From the NCBI GenBank assembly GCA_014905825.1, contig JACGCN010000004.1, forward strand, positions 310,001-374,000: a stretch of 64,000 nucleotides of DNA, read 5' to 3'. Below, piece after piece: positions 11,401-22,800 of this stretch. Each line of letters starts with the position of its first letter. Position 1 is the stretch's first letter. Both the position numbers and the translations under genes were made by a program. Source of the DNA: Lyophyllum atratum (taxonomy: Eukaryota > Basidiomycota > Agaricomycetes > Agaricales > Lyophyllaceae). Under the pieces are notes generated by a model, which saw only the letters and a program-made list of their open reading frames with translations, did no database searches and was not told where the DNA came from.

Positions 11401-12386
11401 GTAAGGTCTGAAGAGTGTCATGGGCGTCCTGAAAACCGGCTCCTCTTGGCGAGTCGACCAGGATTTCAAGGACTAATGCTGTCAACTTGGCTACCCCAGC
11501 CATCGCGTGCATAGTTGGCGAAGTGGACATCCGTTGCACGGTTTGCGCAAATGGGGAGTCGGGCTAAGGACAATACCAGGTAAGTTTCTAAACGGGACTT
11601 GGAGATTGTAGGCCGTACTGAGACGTGAAATGGCCCGGGCGTCGACGACTCTGGGATTGACTTCAGGAAGTTTCCGTGCTGGAATGCGGAGGCGATAGTC
11701 GAGGTTAGGAAGTTAGCGAGGAGTGATAGTGGAAGTGCGTTGAGCTTGGATTTGGGGATGAGGGGTAAGGATTGGGAGGCCAAGATTAGAGTTAATGAAA
11801 GCAAGGTTTCTATGGGGTAGAGCCTTGAGATGTCGTTCGATATGTTGGTACGAAACGTACCATCGAGATGGGGCCGAAACTCTTTCTCCCAGTCACCGGT
11901 GTCAATGCTGTAGTCGTCCATGACTTCAGCCAACGCGATGATAACTTCGTCTTCCACCCGTCCCTTGTCCGCATTGATATTCTGCAGTCCGTTAAGGCCC
12001 AGCAGAAGCCCGACGCAGCACGCTAGCCTTATGACTGCCCGGCCCCCTTGCAGTCCCCTAAGAACATCCCTGACCCACTCCCTGACCCCTCCCTCCACAC
12101 CCTTGGAGAATACAGCCCTTGAGAGGCTCCATCCTTCTTCCGCGTTCTTTACGAGTGCCTGATACTTGAGTTGGACGGCATGTCGGAAAGCGGTTACAAG
12201 GCCTTGCAACCTGTCGTTTGTTGGGGGGTATTGGAGGAAATAAGGAGAAGATATTGCGGCTGCCGCTAGTGGTGTTGGTGTTGGCTGATCCATGGCAAGG
12301 TGGTGAGCGAGTGCTGCGATTAGCGTCTCCTGAGGGACATTGGGATTTGGGTTCTGGAGGTTGGTCAGAAGCAGGGTAGTCGACAT
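8420..12386 (-). CDS. Peroxin-like peroxisomal membrane protein (Pex8/Pex17-type, fungal)
   Basis: A long minus-strand gene beginning with ATG at 12386 (MSTTLLLTNLQ). The helical N-terminal part runs to about 11640; later exons include LTALVLEILVDSP near 11470, LRKVFYLALDILS near 11000 and CLRDCVWGLCVP near 10680. A very long intron (9503-10667) then splices CCC across the junction to give VPHLSDPSHRETYESAHS, a block I associate with basidiomycete peroxins annotated as Pex8 or Pex17-like. The C-terminal exons (LGLTGFVHRLVPYYAQCL near 9260; then 8420-8990) end SDLVPRL. PRL resembles a weak PTS1, and Pex8 proteins are known to carry targeting signals. If correct, it would act in import of peroxisomal matrix proteins. 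The family assignment rests on memory of related sequences, so it is moderate; the gene structure is firmer. Confidence 0.55.
9503..10667 (-). other. Exceptionally long (1,165 nt) intron of the peroxin-like gene
   Basis: The donor GTGAGT begins at 10667 and the acceptor CTAG ends at 9503. Joining the flanking exons restores an in-frame, family-like sequence (VWGLCVP then HLSDPSHRET). Other introns I resolved in this window are 50-70 nt. Nearly two thirds of this one is a tandem repeat array. Confidence 0.7.
9870..10580. repeat. Tandem repeat array, 114/120-bp alternating units
   Basis: Five well-conserved units plus a degenerate sixth. The landmark ATGTTGGACT occurs at 9878, 9992, 10112, 10226 and 10347, giving spacings of 114, 120, 114 and 121 bp. 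The longer units carry an extra AAAAAGG-type block, so the true period is a dimer of about 234 bp. Each unit contains an inverted repeat: in unit 1, ATGTTGGAC at 9878-9886 pairs with GTCCAACAT at 9918-9926. A constant block reads CAAGCAACGAGGCAGCCGAA. The array stays open in minus-strand frames because several units are multiples of three. I regard those frames as non-coding. Confidence 0.9.
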
Positions 12387-13337
12387 CGCAGAAGTTTCTC
12401 GCTGTAGAGTGTTTGCGAAATTTACAATCTAGTAAGGAATCGCTAGTGAATTTCGGTTCTCGCAAACGTTTAAAGAAGTGACCTGACATGCAAGGCTTAT
12501 TCAAGATCTTGTCGTCGATGCACTTCGTTCAAAGTTATAGTCGTGGTGATGAGCTGGTAGCGGTATTTCCACGGGCTGCGGAGGAGAAGTGAATGGGTAT
12601 TGTAAACTCCCTAGCAAGAATGTGGGACCAGAGCAGAAGAGACCGGGAACTTGGGGAAGTGGCCAGTCGCCCGTCGGATACACGTGATTCTGGCAAGCGC
12701 GACGCGCCCGACTCAGACTCAGACTCAGACTCAGACTCAGACGCTACCATTATCGTTTCACTGATGATGCATGATGTCCCAACTGCTACCCTGCTCTGTT
12801 CTACGCCTCCGCTTGATTATAGCGACCTAAGGAGTTGGCGTATACTGTTTGGACTGGAAAAAGTGGGAAAGATCATCTGAATTTTTAAGAAGGATGCGTC
12901 AAAACGTCACAAGTGGGTACCAAAGTGCCTTGTTGAACAACGCCGTGAACTCGTCTACTGTAACAAGAAGGCTTGCGACCCGAATCCAATACCATACACT
13001 TGGTCACAAGCAGAATGAAATGTTGAACATCTCGAACATGATGTTGCCCAGACGTTCGTTGCATGAAGAAAGGGGAAGGGGGCCCAAGACCTAGTACGGC
13101 GTGGATACATCGCCTGCACCACATCACCCGACACCGCCAGGTTACAATAGCCGCACGTTTCAGCCTAAATTATGTGACCCCCGATGACCAATCAGCAGGT
13201 CATCCTCGTCGCCGCGACGCCCTTGACAAAATCCCATCAAAAAGATGACCGCTCGCCATATGGATGTCATTGGGGATTCTTAGAAAAACTGTTCGCTAGA
13301 CTCGTAGGAGGAGTGAATCCTCCCCGTCTTTCCTCAG
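12387..13337. other. Divergent promoter region between peroxin-like and GH28-like genes
   Basis: About 950 bp between two divergently transcribed genes. It holds a hexanucleotide microsatellite at 12710-12742 and short overlapping frames that are artefacts of it. No other gene is evident. Confidence 0.5.
12710..12742. repeat. (GACTCA)n hexanucleotide microsatellite
   Basis: About 5.5 perfect copies of GACTCA. It gives spurious Ser-Asp or Ser-Glu dipeptide frames on the two strands. Confidence 0.95.
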
Positions 13338-15201
13338 ATGCGCCCTGTCCTAATGCATGGTAAGCTACTTGCTTCATCCAGTGTTTCTTCTCATCTCACG
13401 ATTCTCTGTAAAGCGTCTGCTCTAGCGGTTCTGGCCTTGTTTCTCGGCTATGCCTCAGCGTTCACACTTCAAAGTTATAATCCCCCCTCCATTTACCCTC
13501 GTTCGGGGTACTTTTCCTTGACTGTCAATGGTCAGAGCGTCCCAGTAACAGGTAAGTATCACGTTCGAATCACTTGGCGTCCACCACATCACCTTGACTA
13601 ACTTCCAATAGCGTTCGACGGTTATGCGTATGCTCACTTCTCCTTCGGCGACGGCCCCGCCGACATCAAGATTACTTCGATCCAGAAGACTGCGATCACG
13701 TCTTTCGTCACCAGCCCTCAGAAATGGGGCCTCAACAAGACCGCCGTCGTCTCAGGAAACACTCTCTCATTCCAACTCGACCAGCCAAAATACCTCATCG
13801 TCCGTCTTTCCGACGTCGGCGAGGTCATCATCGCCGCAGACCCCCTAGAAACGAACATCCCACCAACATCGGGCATCGACATATTCAACGTGGTCACACA
13901 GTACGGGGCCGACGCCTCCGGGAACAGCGTCACCACCGCAGCCTTTTCCAAGGCCATCTTGGCCGCCGGCACGCGTGGAATGGGCAGCATCATATATGTC
14001 CCCCCGGGGATCTACCAAGTCGGCAACCTCATCCTACCCACGGGCACCTCGCTCTACCTCGCCGCCGGCTCTACCCTGCGCTTCACGGGCAACAGGGCGG
14101 ACTACACGAACGATTGGACGAAGACTTCGCAGGGACTTGATGGCACGGAATGGATCAGGACAGCGTTTGGGAGCAGTGATGTGAAGATTTATGGGAGGGG
14201 GACTATTGATGCGTTGGGTGATTATGCACAGAAGACGGGGAAGTTTATCGCGCATGCCGTAGTCCCTATCGGGACCACGAGGTTCACCTTCGATGGGCCT
14301 ATAATCCGTGATGGGGGCTCGTGGACGCTGCTGCCGACGCGGTCTAGCTATGTGACTATCGATCATGCGAAAATCCTCAACCGCATGGATTTGGGCGAGG
14401 TAAGTAGGCTATTTCCCTTTCCGTGTACCTCCCGCTGATATTCTTATCTCAGAATGATGCGATTGACGTTCAAGAATCTCAACAGTACGTGCTTTACTCC
14501 AACGATGATACTCGGAGGAGTTGATCTCACTGAACATATCCTCGTAGCGTTGTCGTCCGGAACTCGATTGGCATATCCCTCGATGACTCTTTCAGCACCA
14601 AGACTTGGCCCGCGGGCGAAGGCATCACAGTAAACTACCCCGGGAGCCCGCAAGCCCTCGTCAACGTCACCTTCACGAACAACTTGGCATGGACACATTG
14701 CTACGGTTTCAAAGTTGGACAGGGCGTCTGGGAAGACCAGTCACAAGTGCGCTTTGAAGGGGGTACAGTCTACGATGCTGCTGTTGGGCTGGGAGTCCAT
14801 CACAAGGTATGATTCTGAATGGCGCACCAATTTGCCTGGGCATGGCTGATAAGGACTCGTAGTGGGGATACGCTACGGCGGCTGATATTGCGTTCACGGA
14901 CACCGTGGTCGAGCACCTGCACGGTGATAATGACGGACACCAGACTTGGCTGGCTGTATTCGTGCAGGCGGGTACGGCGGGCATCGTTGGTCCGATCAAC
15001 GGAGTCCATATCTGGGATATACATGTGCGGAACCGTGGGACGTCGGGGGCGCTTGCGCATGGGGTTGAGGGTGCGGTTGTGAGTGATGTGGTGTTGAGGA
15101 ATGTTGTGTTTGATGATCTTGGGGGACGGGCTGCGACGAGTCTTGCGGAGATGGGGATTACGGATACGTCGTTCTCTTCGGGGGTTGTTGTGAAGACATG
15201 A
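13338..15201 (+). CDS. Secreted right-handed beta-helix hydrolase, GH28-like (clan GH-N)
   Basis: Five exons (13338-13551, 13612-14399, 14453-14484, 14548-14806, 14863-15201) sum to 1,632 nt, or 543 residues. A hydrophobic N-terminal segment (SALAVLALFLGYASA) looks like a signal peptide. The start may instead be the second Met, since the stretch before the hydrophobic core is long. The centre has the polygalacturonase-type acid triad: NDAID, then SLDDS 21 residues later, the same spacing as Asp180/201/202 of Aspergillus endopolygalacturonase. The usual GHG and RIK motifs are not present as such; THCYGFKVGQG and GVHHKWG occupy the following region. It is therefore a distant GH28 or GH49-like enzyme acting on an extracellular polysaccharide, substrate unknown. 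The 32-nt third exon encodes the first catalytic Asp region. Confidence 0.75.
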
Positions 15202-15908
15202 AGTGTTGATAAGGAATAGGACTTCTACCATCTCGAGGGTTTCTTATGGGTATGTAATAGCTGAACTCTCCACTTATCATCCTCAGCACGTTGCTGTGGT
15301 TCGAGACCCTTTTTTGCGACTTCACGACATGCTAGAAGTTACATGGCGGTCAATTTTCGCGCCGTACCCCACGCCGTAGATAAAAACGCGTGCATGAACA
15401 CGTACAGACCACAACACGTGCCGATGTGACATAGGCGTCGACGTCCTTGAGACTTTCTTCCCAGCTCCAACACCACCAACGTAGCTAGTAGTCAAGCTGA
15501 GCATTCCACTCCATACATCTCTATGCCGAGGCCACCAGTCTCCAACGACACGCGGCTGGAGTTAGAACTTAGAAACCTAACGCCTGAAGTTTAGATGGCA
15601 TCGTATGCCAGGCGGCCCACCTTCGAGAATCGGCGTGTATACAGTACAGGAGCTTCAGCTTGCCTTGTAAGCCTGTTTCCTAACGATGTAATCTTCTTCA
15701 TACTTAATCTGAGCTTTTCAGGACTGAACAAGGCCACATTGCTCCTTCGTAATCTCCAACGCCGATTAGATGACTTGGCTAAACCATTGGTCCGCATCAA
15801 AATCTCCGTATAAATAGGGTATCGCAAGTCTGTCAGCCTTAGCTTTGGTCTCTCCTTTAACTTTACCCCTGCTATCTAATAACTTTCGCTCTCGAACTCA
15901 CGCTGGCC
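15202..15908. other. Intergenic upstream of KNH protein 1
   Basis: About 700 bp holding the 3' flank of the GH28-like gene and the promoter of the next gene. I see nothing else. Confidence 0.5.
15809..15817 (+). promoter_or_regulatory. TATA box of KNH protein 1
   Basis: TATAAATAG lies 100 bp upstream of the ATG at 15909. The same spacing occurs in two other KNH genes of this window. Confidence 0.6.
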
Positions 15909-16559
15909 ATGATGTTCAACCTACTTTTCACGTCCATTTTGCTTTCCACCACCCTTCTGAGTACGAGAATAGCCGCCGTCGATGCGCTCCCCCTACCCTA
16001 CCCATCCACATCCACCGATCTGCGGTATCCAGCTCGAGTTCGACGCGACGTGTACAACCCGGCGATCACGTATCCAACTCAGGGCGAGGTGTGGACGCCT
16101 GGATCTCAGGTCACTGTTACGTGGTATGCCTGCCCCTTTCTTCGCCGCCGGCTCTCTAAAGTTAATGCATCGTAACTTCGAATAGGGACGTTAGCAGTAT
16201 ACCGGCTGGGCGGAGGAATACGAAGAGCATGGTAGTCCTGGGTTGGATGGATTCGGGGGACACCAATGAGCATCTTGACCTCAGTTGAGCTCATCAACAG
16301 TGCTTTTTGATAACATACTGACTTCCATCACCTATAGACCACCCCCTCGCCCATGACTTTCCTATAGGCCAGGCCTGCGTAACCTTCGTCGTCCCAAACG
16401 TACCGCCGCGGGATAATTACATCGTCGTCGGTGCGTTACTCAAGCTGATGTGGAGTTGGAGGCTGACGCTAATTTTCTTTTCATCATTCTGCAGTGTTCG
16501 GTGATTCCGGTAATCACAGTCCGGCATTCACCATCAAAAGTATATCACCCCCCTCATGA
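15909..16559 (+). CDS. KNH/Kre9-domain secreted protein 1 (Ser-Thr-rich GPI-anchored family)
   Basis: Four exons (15909-16123, 16186-16283, 16338-16430, 16495-16559) total 471 nt, 156 residues. A signal peptide (MFNLLFTSILLSTTLLST) is followed by a dibasic stretch (RVRRD) that could be a Kex2-type processing site. The KNH/Kre9 domain follows: ITYPTQGEVWTPGSQVTVTWD, MVVLG, NHPLAHDFPIG, PPRDNYIVVVFGDSGN. Kre9/Knh1 proteins take part in beta-1,6-glucan or cell-wall assembly in yeast; in mushrooms the family is expanded and mostly uncharacterised. Unlike the fourth copy, this one stops right after the domain with no Ser/Thr tail or GPI signal, so it should be secreted free. Intron 1 splits the conserved Trp codon. 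Confidence 0.82.
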
Positions 16560-17321
16560 TTCCCAGGTATATACCGTGCATGCTTGTTATCAGCTTTCGA
16601 GTGTCAATGTATTCGCGTTAATCCCATGGACATTCATTCTGGTTGCGAGGCTGACCCTCGTTCTGGCGTACGTTAGTGTTTGTCAAATGTGACCGTCGGG
16701 GCATCTTTCAGTCTTCTCGTGGTATCTGAATCTGGCCCCTTTCGATCGACCGTGGCTTTAGGCAGGGGTAGAGGAGGGATTTCTCGAGGATCGATCGGCG
16801 AACATGGATTCTTACGAGCCCCACCGCCCCACTGGGAGCCAAAATTTTGTTTGACAACAGCAAGACCTCGTTGCATTCGCGGGAGAGCCAACCCTTTTAA
16901 TCGCAAGTAATAATGTACGTCTTGTATCCTGCTTCGGGGTGTGGGGTCTATATTCCACTGCATTCAATCCAAATATTTAACGGATGTTTCGTTCAACTTC
17001 GAGAGCTCAATCACCCTGAGTCCTTGTACGGGCTACTCATTGGGACTTACTGAGTCCAGCGACGGCCAAATCCACCTCCGGCGAGGAAAATCTAGAGTCT
17101 ATTACGCTTGGCTGGCGGGAGAAGTGAGCCTCGCCTGCACGGATCGAAACTGGTCATGACTTACCCCATCAAATAAGAAGACCTCCCGCGCGCTTCTGAC
17201 AGTATTTTTACCATATAAAACGTCTCTGGGCTGCTAGAGATATCCCTCAGTCCTTTCTCTTTTCACCGTTCCTTATAATCCCTTTCTCCCCTAATCACAC
17301 CCTTGAAGCTCCTCGACCACC
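16560..17321. other. Intergenic between KNH proteins 1 and 2
   Basis: About 760 bp without a recognisable gene. The last 110 bp contain the TATA box of KNH protein 2 and a pyrimidine-rich leader. Confidence 0.5.
17214..17220 (+). promoter_or_regulatory. TATA box of KNH protein 2
   Basis: TATAAAA lies about 102 bp upstream of the ATG at 17322, followed by CT-rich leader sequence typical of highly expressed fungal genes. Confidence 0.6.
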
Positions 17322-17951
17322 ATGTTCAAGTTCTTCTCCACCGTCCTTTTTGTCTCCTTTATGGCCGTCGGCTCCGTGGCCACGCCCATCGCTGCACAAT
17401 CTCAAATCGTCTTCAGTCCTGAAATCACATATCCCAAGGCGAACACTATCTGGACCCCCGGCTCTAGGCACAACGTCACTTGGGGTGAGGAAAATCGCGC
17501 GGCCGTCTTCGTCGATGTTTCTAACGCCCAGTGCGCTGATAGACACGTCCAAAATCCCGTATGAAAAACAGGGAGCGAACGGTCTCGTTTTGCTGGGATA
17601 TAATGGTACTGAGAGCGAGAATCTGGACATCCGTATGCTTCTTTCTTTTACTGTATCATGTCGAGCGTTCACGATAGAATGGCCCCGTCCCAGGACACCC
17701 ACTTGCTGCTGCGTTCCCGCTCGGAGATGGCGGCGTCACTGTCGTCGTGCCCCGGAACATCAAACCACGCGACGACTACTTCGTTGTTCGTGAGTACTTC
17801 CGCCTCTGAGGTCGTGTTCCTGCAAGCTAATATCTTGATTTTGAAGTATTCGGCGATTCTGTAGGCCTTTTCTATCAGTTGCGCGAGAGAACCCTTGCTA
17901 ATTGTTTCTTAGGGAAACATGTCGGCAAAGTTCAAAATCCGCAAGCTCTGA
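17322..17951 (+). CDS. KNH/Kre9-domain secreted protein 2
   Basis: Five exons (17322-17484, 17543-17632, 17694-17789, 17847-17860, 17913-17951) give 402 nt, 133 residues. The signal peptide is MFKFFSTVLFVSFMAVGSVA. The domain reads ITYPKANTIWTPGSRHNVTW, GLVLLGYN, RHPLAAAFPLG, KPRDDYFVVLFGDSGN, ending KFKIRKL. No GPI tail. Exon-intron structure matches the neighbour, with two differences: intron 1 has slid two bases (TGGG|GT instead of TG|GT), and an extra intron splits the GDSGN motif, leaving a 14-nt micro-exon. I chose the third-exon acceptor at 17693 because only that one restores the HPLA motif in frame. Confidence 0.8.
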
Positions 17952-18486
17952 GAGCCGTTCACATTGTCGCAAGCCTCGCTACGAGCTGCTGGTGCGCGAG
18001 AAAGAAGTTTGGATTCTTCGAATCTAATACTTAGCCGGTCACGACCGTTTGACAAGCTTGAGTCCAGCCACCCACCCATTCGCTCTGTCTCCAATTCCTT
18101 TCATTACTATTACACATACATACAACTTTTATAATGTGATGTTTTTGCCTACTATACGAGTTCGACGTAAGTCTTAAACAAGAATTAAGTGCTCGTCGTC
18201 GGAGCGCTCTTCTGGTTTCCGTATTTGGGTACGCGTTATTTGTGCATGCTTCTGCTACTTAGTAGTATTGGACAACTTCGAAAGGGTGGTTTGAGATCAT
18301 GAGAGACCCGGTCACCCAGGGGGTTCGAAGACGTGCTATCTGTGTGTGTCGCTGTTGGAACGAAGTTACTTGAGTAATCTCAGTTTCAAACCGTCCATTG
18401 TGATTTGACAGAGTGTAGTTCGTCGTTCCGAGAAGGTTCATCATTGTTACATATCTCCCTAGTCAGAAAACCACCTGTCTTAGGCT
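17952..18486. other. Intergenic, convergent 3' ends
   Basis: About 535 bp between the convergent KNH protein 2 and DUF427 genes. It would hold both terminators. No gene seen. Confidence 0.5.
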
Positions 18487-18987
18487 TCAGGCAATCGTAA
18501 CTTTATTCTGATGAGGCAGAATTTTGAGTCTATCCTGCAAGGGAGCCCAACCGATCCTCGCTTACCTTGTAGAAAGCGATGTACCCTTTGATGGACTTCG
18601 CCTTCTCAGACACCTCTGGGTAATACCTGTCCTGCACGTTGAGAAAAGACGAATTTCATTGAGAAAGATTTGAAGCTGACCATGCTACATCGTTGACAAT
18701 ATTTCCATCGACGTTCGCGCTGTAATATGAGGCCGTTCTTGGTATAAACATTAGCGTAAATCCTAACCCGACAATCATTGGAATACACACCCTTTCCACC
18801 CGCAGACGGTACTGAATAATCCATGTCAGCACTCTTTGCAATACATGAACGAAGGTACCAACTGAGTTTCGGAGTCGGTAAACAATGACGTCTTTACGGA
18901 CGACGGGGGGAAATAATGATTGTTTTCCACCACTACAGTCTCGTTGGACTCTGCGAGAACTGTGCCGTTGAGGGTAACCTTGGTCAT
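18487..18987 (-). CDS. DUF427 domain protein
   Basis: Five small exons (18863-18987, 18791-18811, 18681-18737, 18566-18626, 18487-18534) sum to 312 nt, 103 residues. The protein shows the whole DUF427 signature: THTVCGWKGTASYY, then NDVAWYYPEV and IKGYIAFYK. The family forms a small beta-tent fold; its biochemical role is unknown. The ATG at 18987 is the first Met that leaves the domain intact (MTKVTLNGTVLAES). Exon 2 is only 21 nt. A TATA box lies about 75 bp upstream. Confidence 0.88.
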
Positions 18988-19880
18988 ATTATTGGTCTGG
19001 CTGTGCACGTGGAAGTCTGAAGGGTGGTTTGTGAAAGATCACAACGCTCGCCATGGACGCTTATATAGGCGTCATAGCATAGCTTCGATCCAGATCGGGC
19101 CATACGATCACAAGTCCGATCTGCCACTGCGACAGCTGAGCAATCTTACAGTTCGTGGTCGCAACGCTCGGTCCAGAATAAATGGGACTCTTTGATTCCG
19201 AGTACTTCGGCGATGCACTGCGCAGCCAGATGGTAGGTAGGTTGGTCACATCGGTCCAATGAAATGATGAAAATTTCCCAGATAATTTTGCGCGTTCAAA
19301 AGACCCGCATATTGATAGGGAAAAGTTTCAACCTTTAGGATGCCAGTGAGCTCGAAAAGACAGTGGGAGTCAGTGGGAGGAGGAGGAGGAGGGACTTGTC
19401 AAGAGGTCTCGGGAATTTCCGGTCACATTTCACGTGGACCCACACGCGCAAACTGTGACTTAAACGCGACAACCTCGTGACTTAACACAACACAGGACTG
19501 TCCTCGACGACTCGCATTGACTCCGTCCTTCTCCCCATCGGCTCCGTTCACGATCTTGACTGTAGTACAGTCATTTGGGAGTTTTATAGGCTTAAATATC
19601 GAGGGTGAGTGGCTTCTTTTCTTATACCTACCTTCAACGTCCAAGAGCTGCTATAAATTGAGCTGTTCATGTTGCGGCAACTCTAACTTTGAATCGCATT
19701 CCCCCTACCCATCGAGGCTCGGAAGACCTGTATTGATCCTTAATATACCTCAGGGACTGTGTCTCAAGTCAAAATTCCCGCCTGACGAATTTATCTGGGA
19801 CGTCTGCTGGATGATATCGCAAGCCGAGACCCTGTTGCCAAGCCTCCGACATAGCTCATTCGAGGAACCTAAAGTTGGAC
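18988..19880. other. Divergent promoter region between DUF427 and Rif1-like genes
   Basis: About 900 bp. It holds the DUF427 TATA box and a purine-rich GGAGGAGGAGG stretch near 19378. Additional 5' exons of the Rif1-like gene could lie here, but I found no convincing one. Confidence 0.45.
19061..19067 (-). promoter_or_regulatory. TATA box of the DUF427 gene
   Basis: TATATAA on the minus strand, about 75 bp upstream of the ATG at 18987. Confidence 0.55.
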
Positions 19881-22800
19881 ATGAAGAGATCCATTCTGTC
19901 GAATAGTCAGAAAGGCAATCTTCCTGACTATCCAGCTATGTCGAACCACAATCGGACGACGCTCGATTTGAAACATTCGATAGAAACTCGACCTATGAAG
20001 CCACTCTCAAACCATGAGCTCACAGCGCCTGTCGCCACCCCCCTTATATCAGAGGTTGAGGTTGACCTCGGCCCGATGATGTGCCCCTCTTACCTGTCAT
20101 CACCAATGGAAACCATTTTGGAGTCGCTCAACGATCACGACATGGAATACATTTGCCCGCACGACATAATTGAGGCTTACAGTGTCTTCTCATCCAGGAT
20201 ACGCTCTCAAGCGCATGAACTTATACGACCGGCACAGCCGTTGTCTGCTCTGGCTCCAGTCAAGGAACACGCCGCCTCCCTCGCCCACGCTCTGAAGCGC
20301 GACATTCGCCGCGCCCTGTTCGATCCCTCGCACAACAGTCGGAAATCACCTCTGTCCTATGAATCTTATCACACCGACGTATCAATATCGGACCACGAAA
20401 TTGAATACGCACGAAACACATCCACCCTTTGCCACCATAGCCTGCGTGTATTATCAGATGTATTTGCGTTCAGCACTCTGTATTCATTTTTTTCTGGTAC
20501 GCCTATGTTTTGTCATTCTTTTTAGACCCTTCTCACCTATATCTTGGATCATTTCCAGTACGAGATTTGCAAGATCTCCTAAGTGATCTTTTAAAGATCG
20601 CCTTATCCACGGCCTTGCCGACTCCGAACGCCAACAAGACGTGGTCACTAGTGTTCTGGACAATTCAAGTCCAGAATCTGCCATCGAAGATTCTCTCCAC
20701 TCGGAAAGCGGAGATAGTAATGGGGCTCAGGCAAGCTCTTAATGGAGAGCGAGGAATTCAGGCTAAACTTGATAGCCTGAAGGTGATATTCCCAGTTGAG
20801 ATGATAAATAATGTCGCTCACAAACTATCTTTGAAGGCCATGCATACCCTCCTGAAACGACAGCCCGATCTATTCGCCTCATCGCTGTCACCATTCCTTC
20901 CCGCGATCCTGGTGAACCTGACTTCGGAAGATGCGGATTTTCGGATACACTCAGCCTACGCGCTGAGCGGCCTCACGCTGGCCAAGTTATCTATGCTCGC
21001 GTCTTCAGAATTCCCTCACGAGGCCACCAGCCAGGCCATACACACCTTCATCAAAGCGCAAACATCGCCTAGCGAACCCTCCCAAGGCGAACTCCGCCTC
21101 CCCAATCTCTTGTCCCAGGCCTTCGCGTCCTCGAGGGGCAAGGCGCCGTTCTGGGCCGTCGTCGTCCCGGCATGCATGATCGTCCTCTCCGACTACTCCC
21201 TATTCCTCCGACACTCCCTCAAGTTCTGCGTCCACAGCTTCAGGCCCGCGTTCAACCACAAGTACAAAGAAATTCGGGCGCTTCATGCGCCCGTGTGGCG
21301 GACCCTCGTGTGGGCGTTCTCGCGTTTACCGGTGGACCGGACGTGGCTTCAGCCGGAGGACCCTGATATCCCGGACCAGAAGATCGGAGTCAAGGGGAGG
21401 GCGTTCCGTGTACTCAGGCAGGAGGTGGGAAGCGGGAAGGGGGTGGCGTTGGTTGGGGCTTTGTTGCGCCCTGGTGTCAGTGGTGGCCGTGATGCGGATG
21501 CAGCTACTGTGGGGGACGTGTCGAGGGCGCTGCTTGTTGTGAAGGCTATGATTTCTGAGGAGAGCCAAGCGGATACGAGGGAGGGGGTACTGGTGCTGCA
21601 TCGACTGGTCAGCGCGGTTGGAGTGCCGCTTTCTGGGACTGGGGAGGCGAGAGATCAGGGGGGTGACAGCGTGGATCTAGAGCTAGGGCTGTTTGACGGA
21701 ACGCTCTTGGATGCGGTTCCAGATAGGATAAAGCAGGTGATGCGTTCGATGGCGGAGGTCAAGATCGATCGTATCCGCCGGCTCTCTGAAGGAGAGCTTG
21801 TGCAGCATTGGGATGGGTTAATGGAGGTTTGGGCCGATGCAGTTGAGAGATCCCTTCAAGAAGTCTCCCCTCAAAGCTTGGTGAGCACCACCCAGTTTGA
21901 CTGGAATCAACATATACTCACAACCCAACAGAGAGAACTGCTGGATATCTGGCAGTCGCTTTTGCTCTTAAAAGCGGATCTGACCCAGGAACACGGCCAT
22001 CTCACTGGGTCTGCCTCCTTCGCGGGCCAACTCGCAGGCATCGTCAACCGATTTCTGGTGCATTCGGCCGAAGTCGATGGGCAGGTGCGACGCCTCACGA
22101 CGATAACGAAGCTGTGGGGCGTGATGAAGAACGTGTACTCGCTCTCGTGGCTTCCAGCCGAGAGCATCCTCGCCGCTGTCCTCAAAGTTCAATTCTCGTT
22201 GCATCAAGAACGGGTTCGGAGCGCATGGAGCCAGGTGTGCGCCGATCTCATCTCGGTTGGGGTGCCCACGGTGTTGCATATTGTTTTTACGGGGAGCGAG
22301 AGAGAGGAGGGTCGGGAAGTGACGAGGCTGCTGTGGAGTGTGTTGGCGAGGTCCTGGCGGGATAAGGATGAGAAGTTGCATTGGGAGGAGATGGCGTCGT
22401 TCCTTGTGATACCGTTCAAGTAAGAGTTTGTCTGTTTGCTTTGCTGGGAGCTGTGTTGACGTGGATGCGAATAGGGCCTGGAATATGTCTGAGAGTGAGC
22501 TTGAGCTTTGGGAGGGGCTACTTCGGAGCGCGGTGGCCTTGGCGGGCTCGATAGCTATTGGGCCGTCTGCGGTCGTTGACCGGATGCTTCAACGGATGGG
22601 AGAGAAGGAACTCGATGCGTACGTCACTCCTACTACACCTCCTCCCAAACTCTCTCATACTGTTCTGGTAGGTTTGTGCTATTTCCCAGGGGCGTCGCCG
22701 GCCTCTTAGCACATGTCAGCCTCTCGGGGTCTACTGCGTTACCCGCCAAGATGCTCGCTGTTGTGGATCGTACGCTCATATCGAACTATCCCCCACGAGC

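Noticed and set aside
12535..12880. Frames encoding Ser-Glu or Ser-Asp repeats on both strands
   Set aside because: Produced by the GACTCA microsatellite; no start context, splice pattern or family motif.
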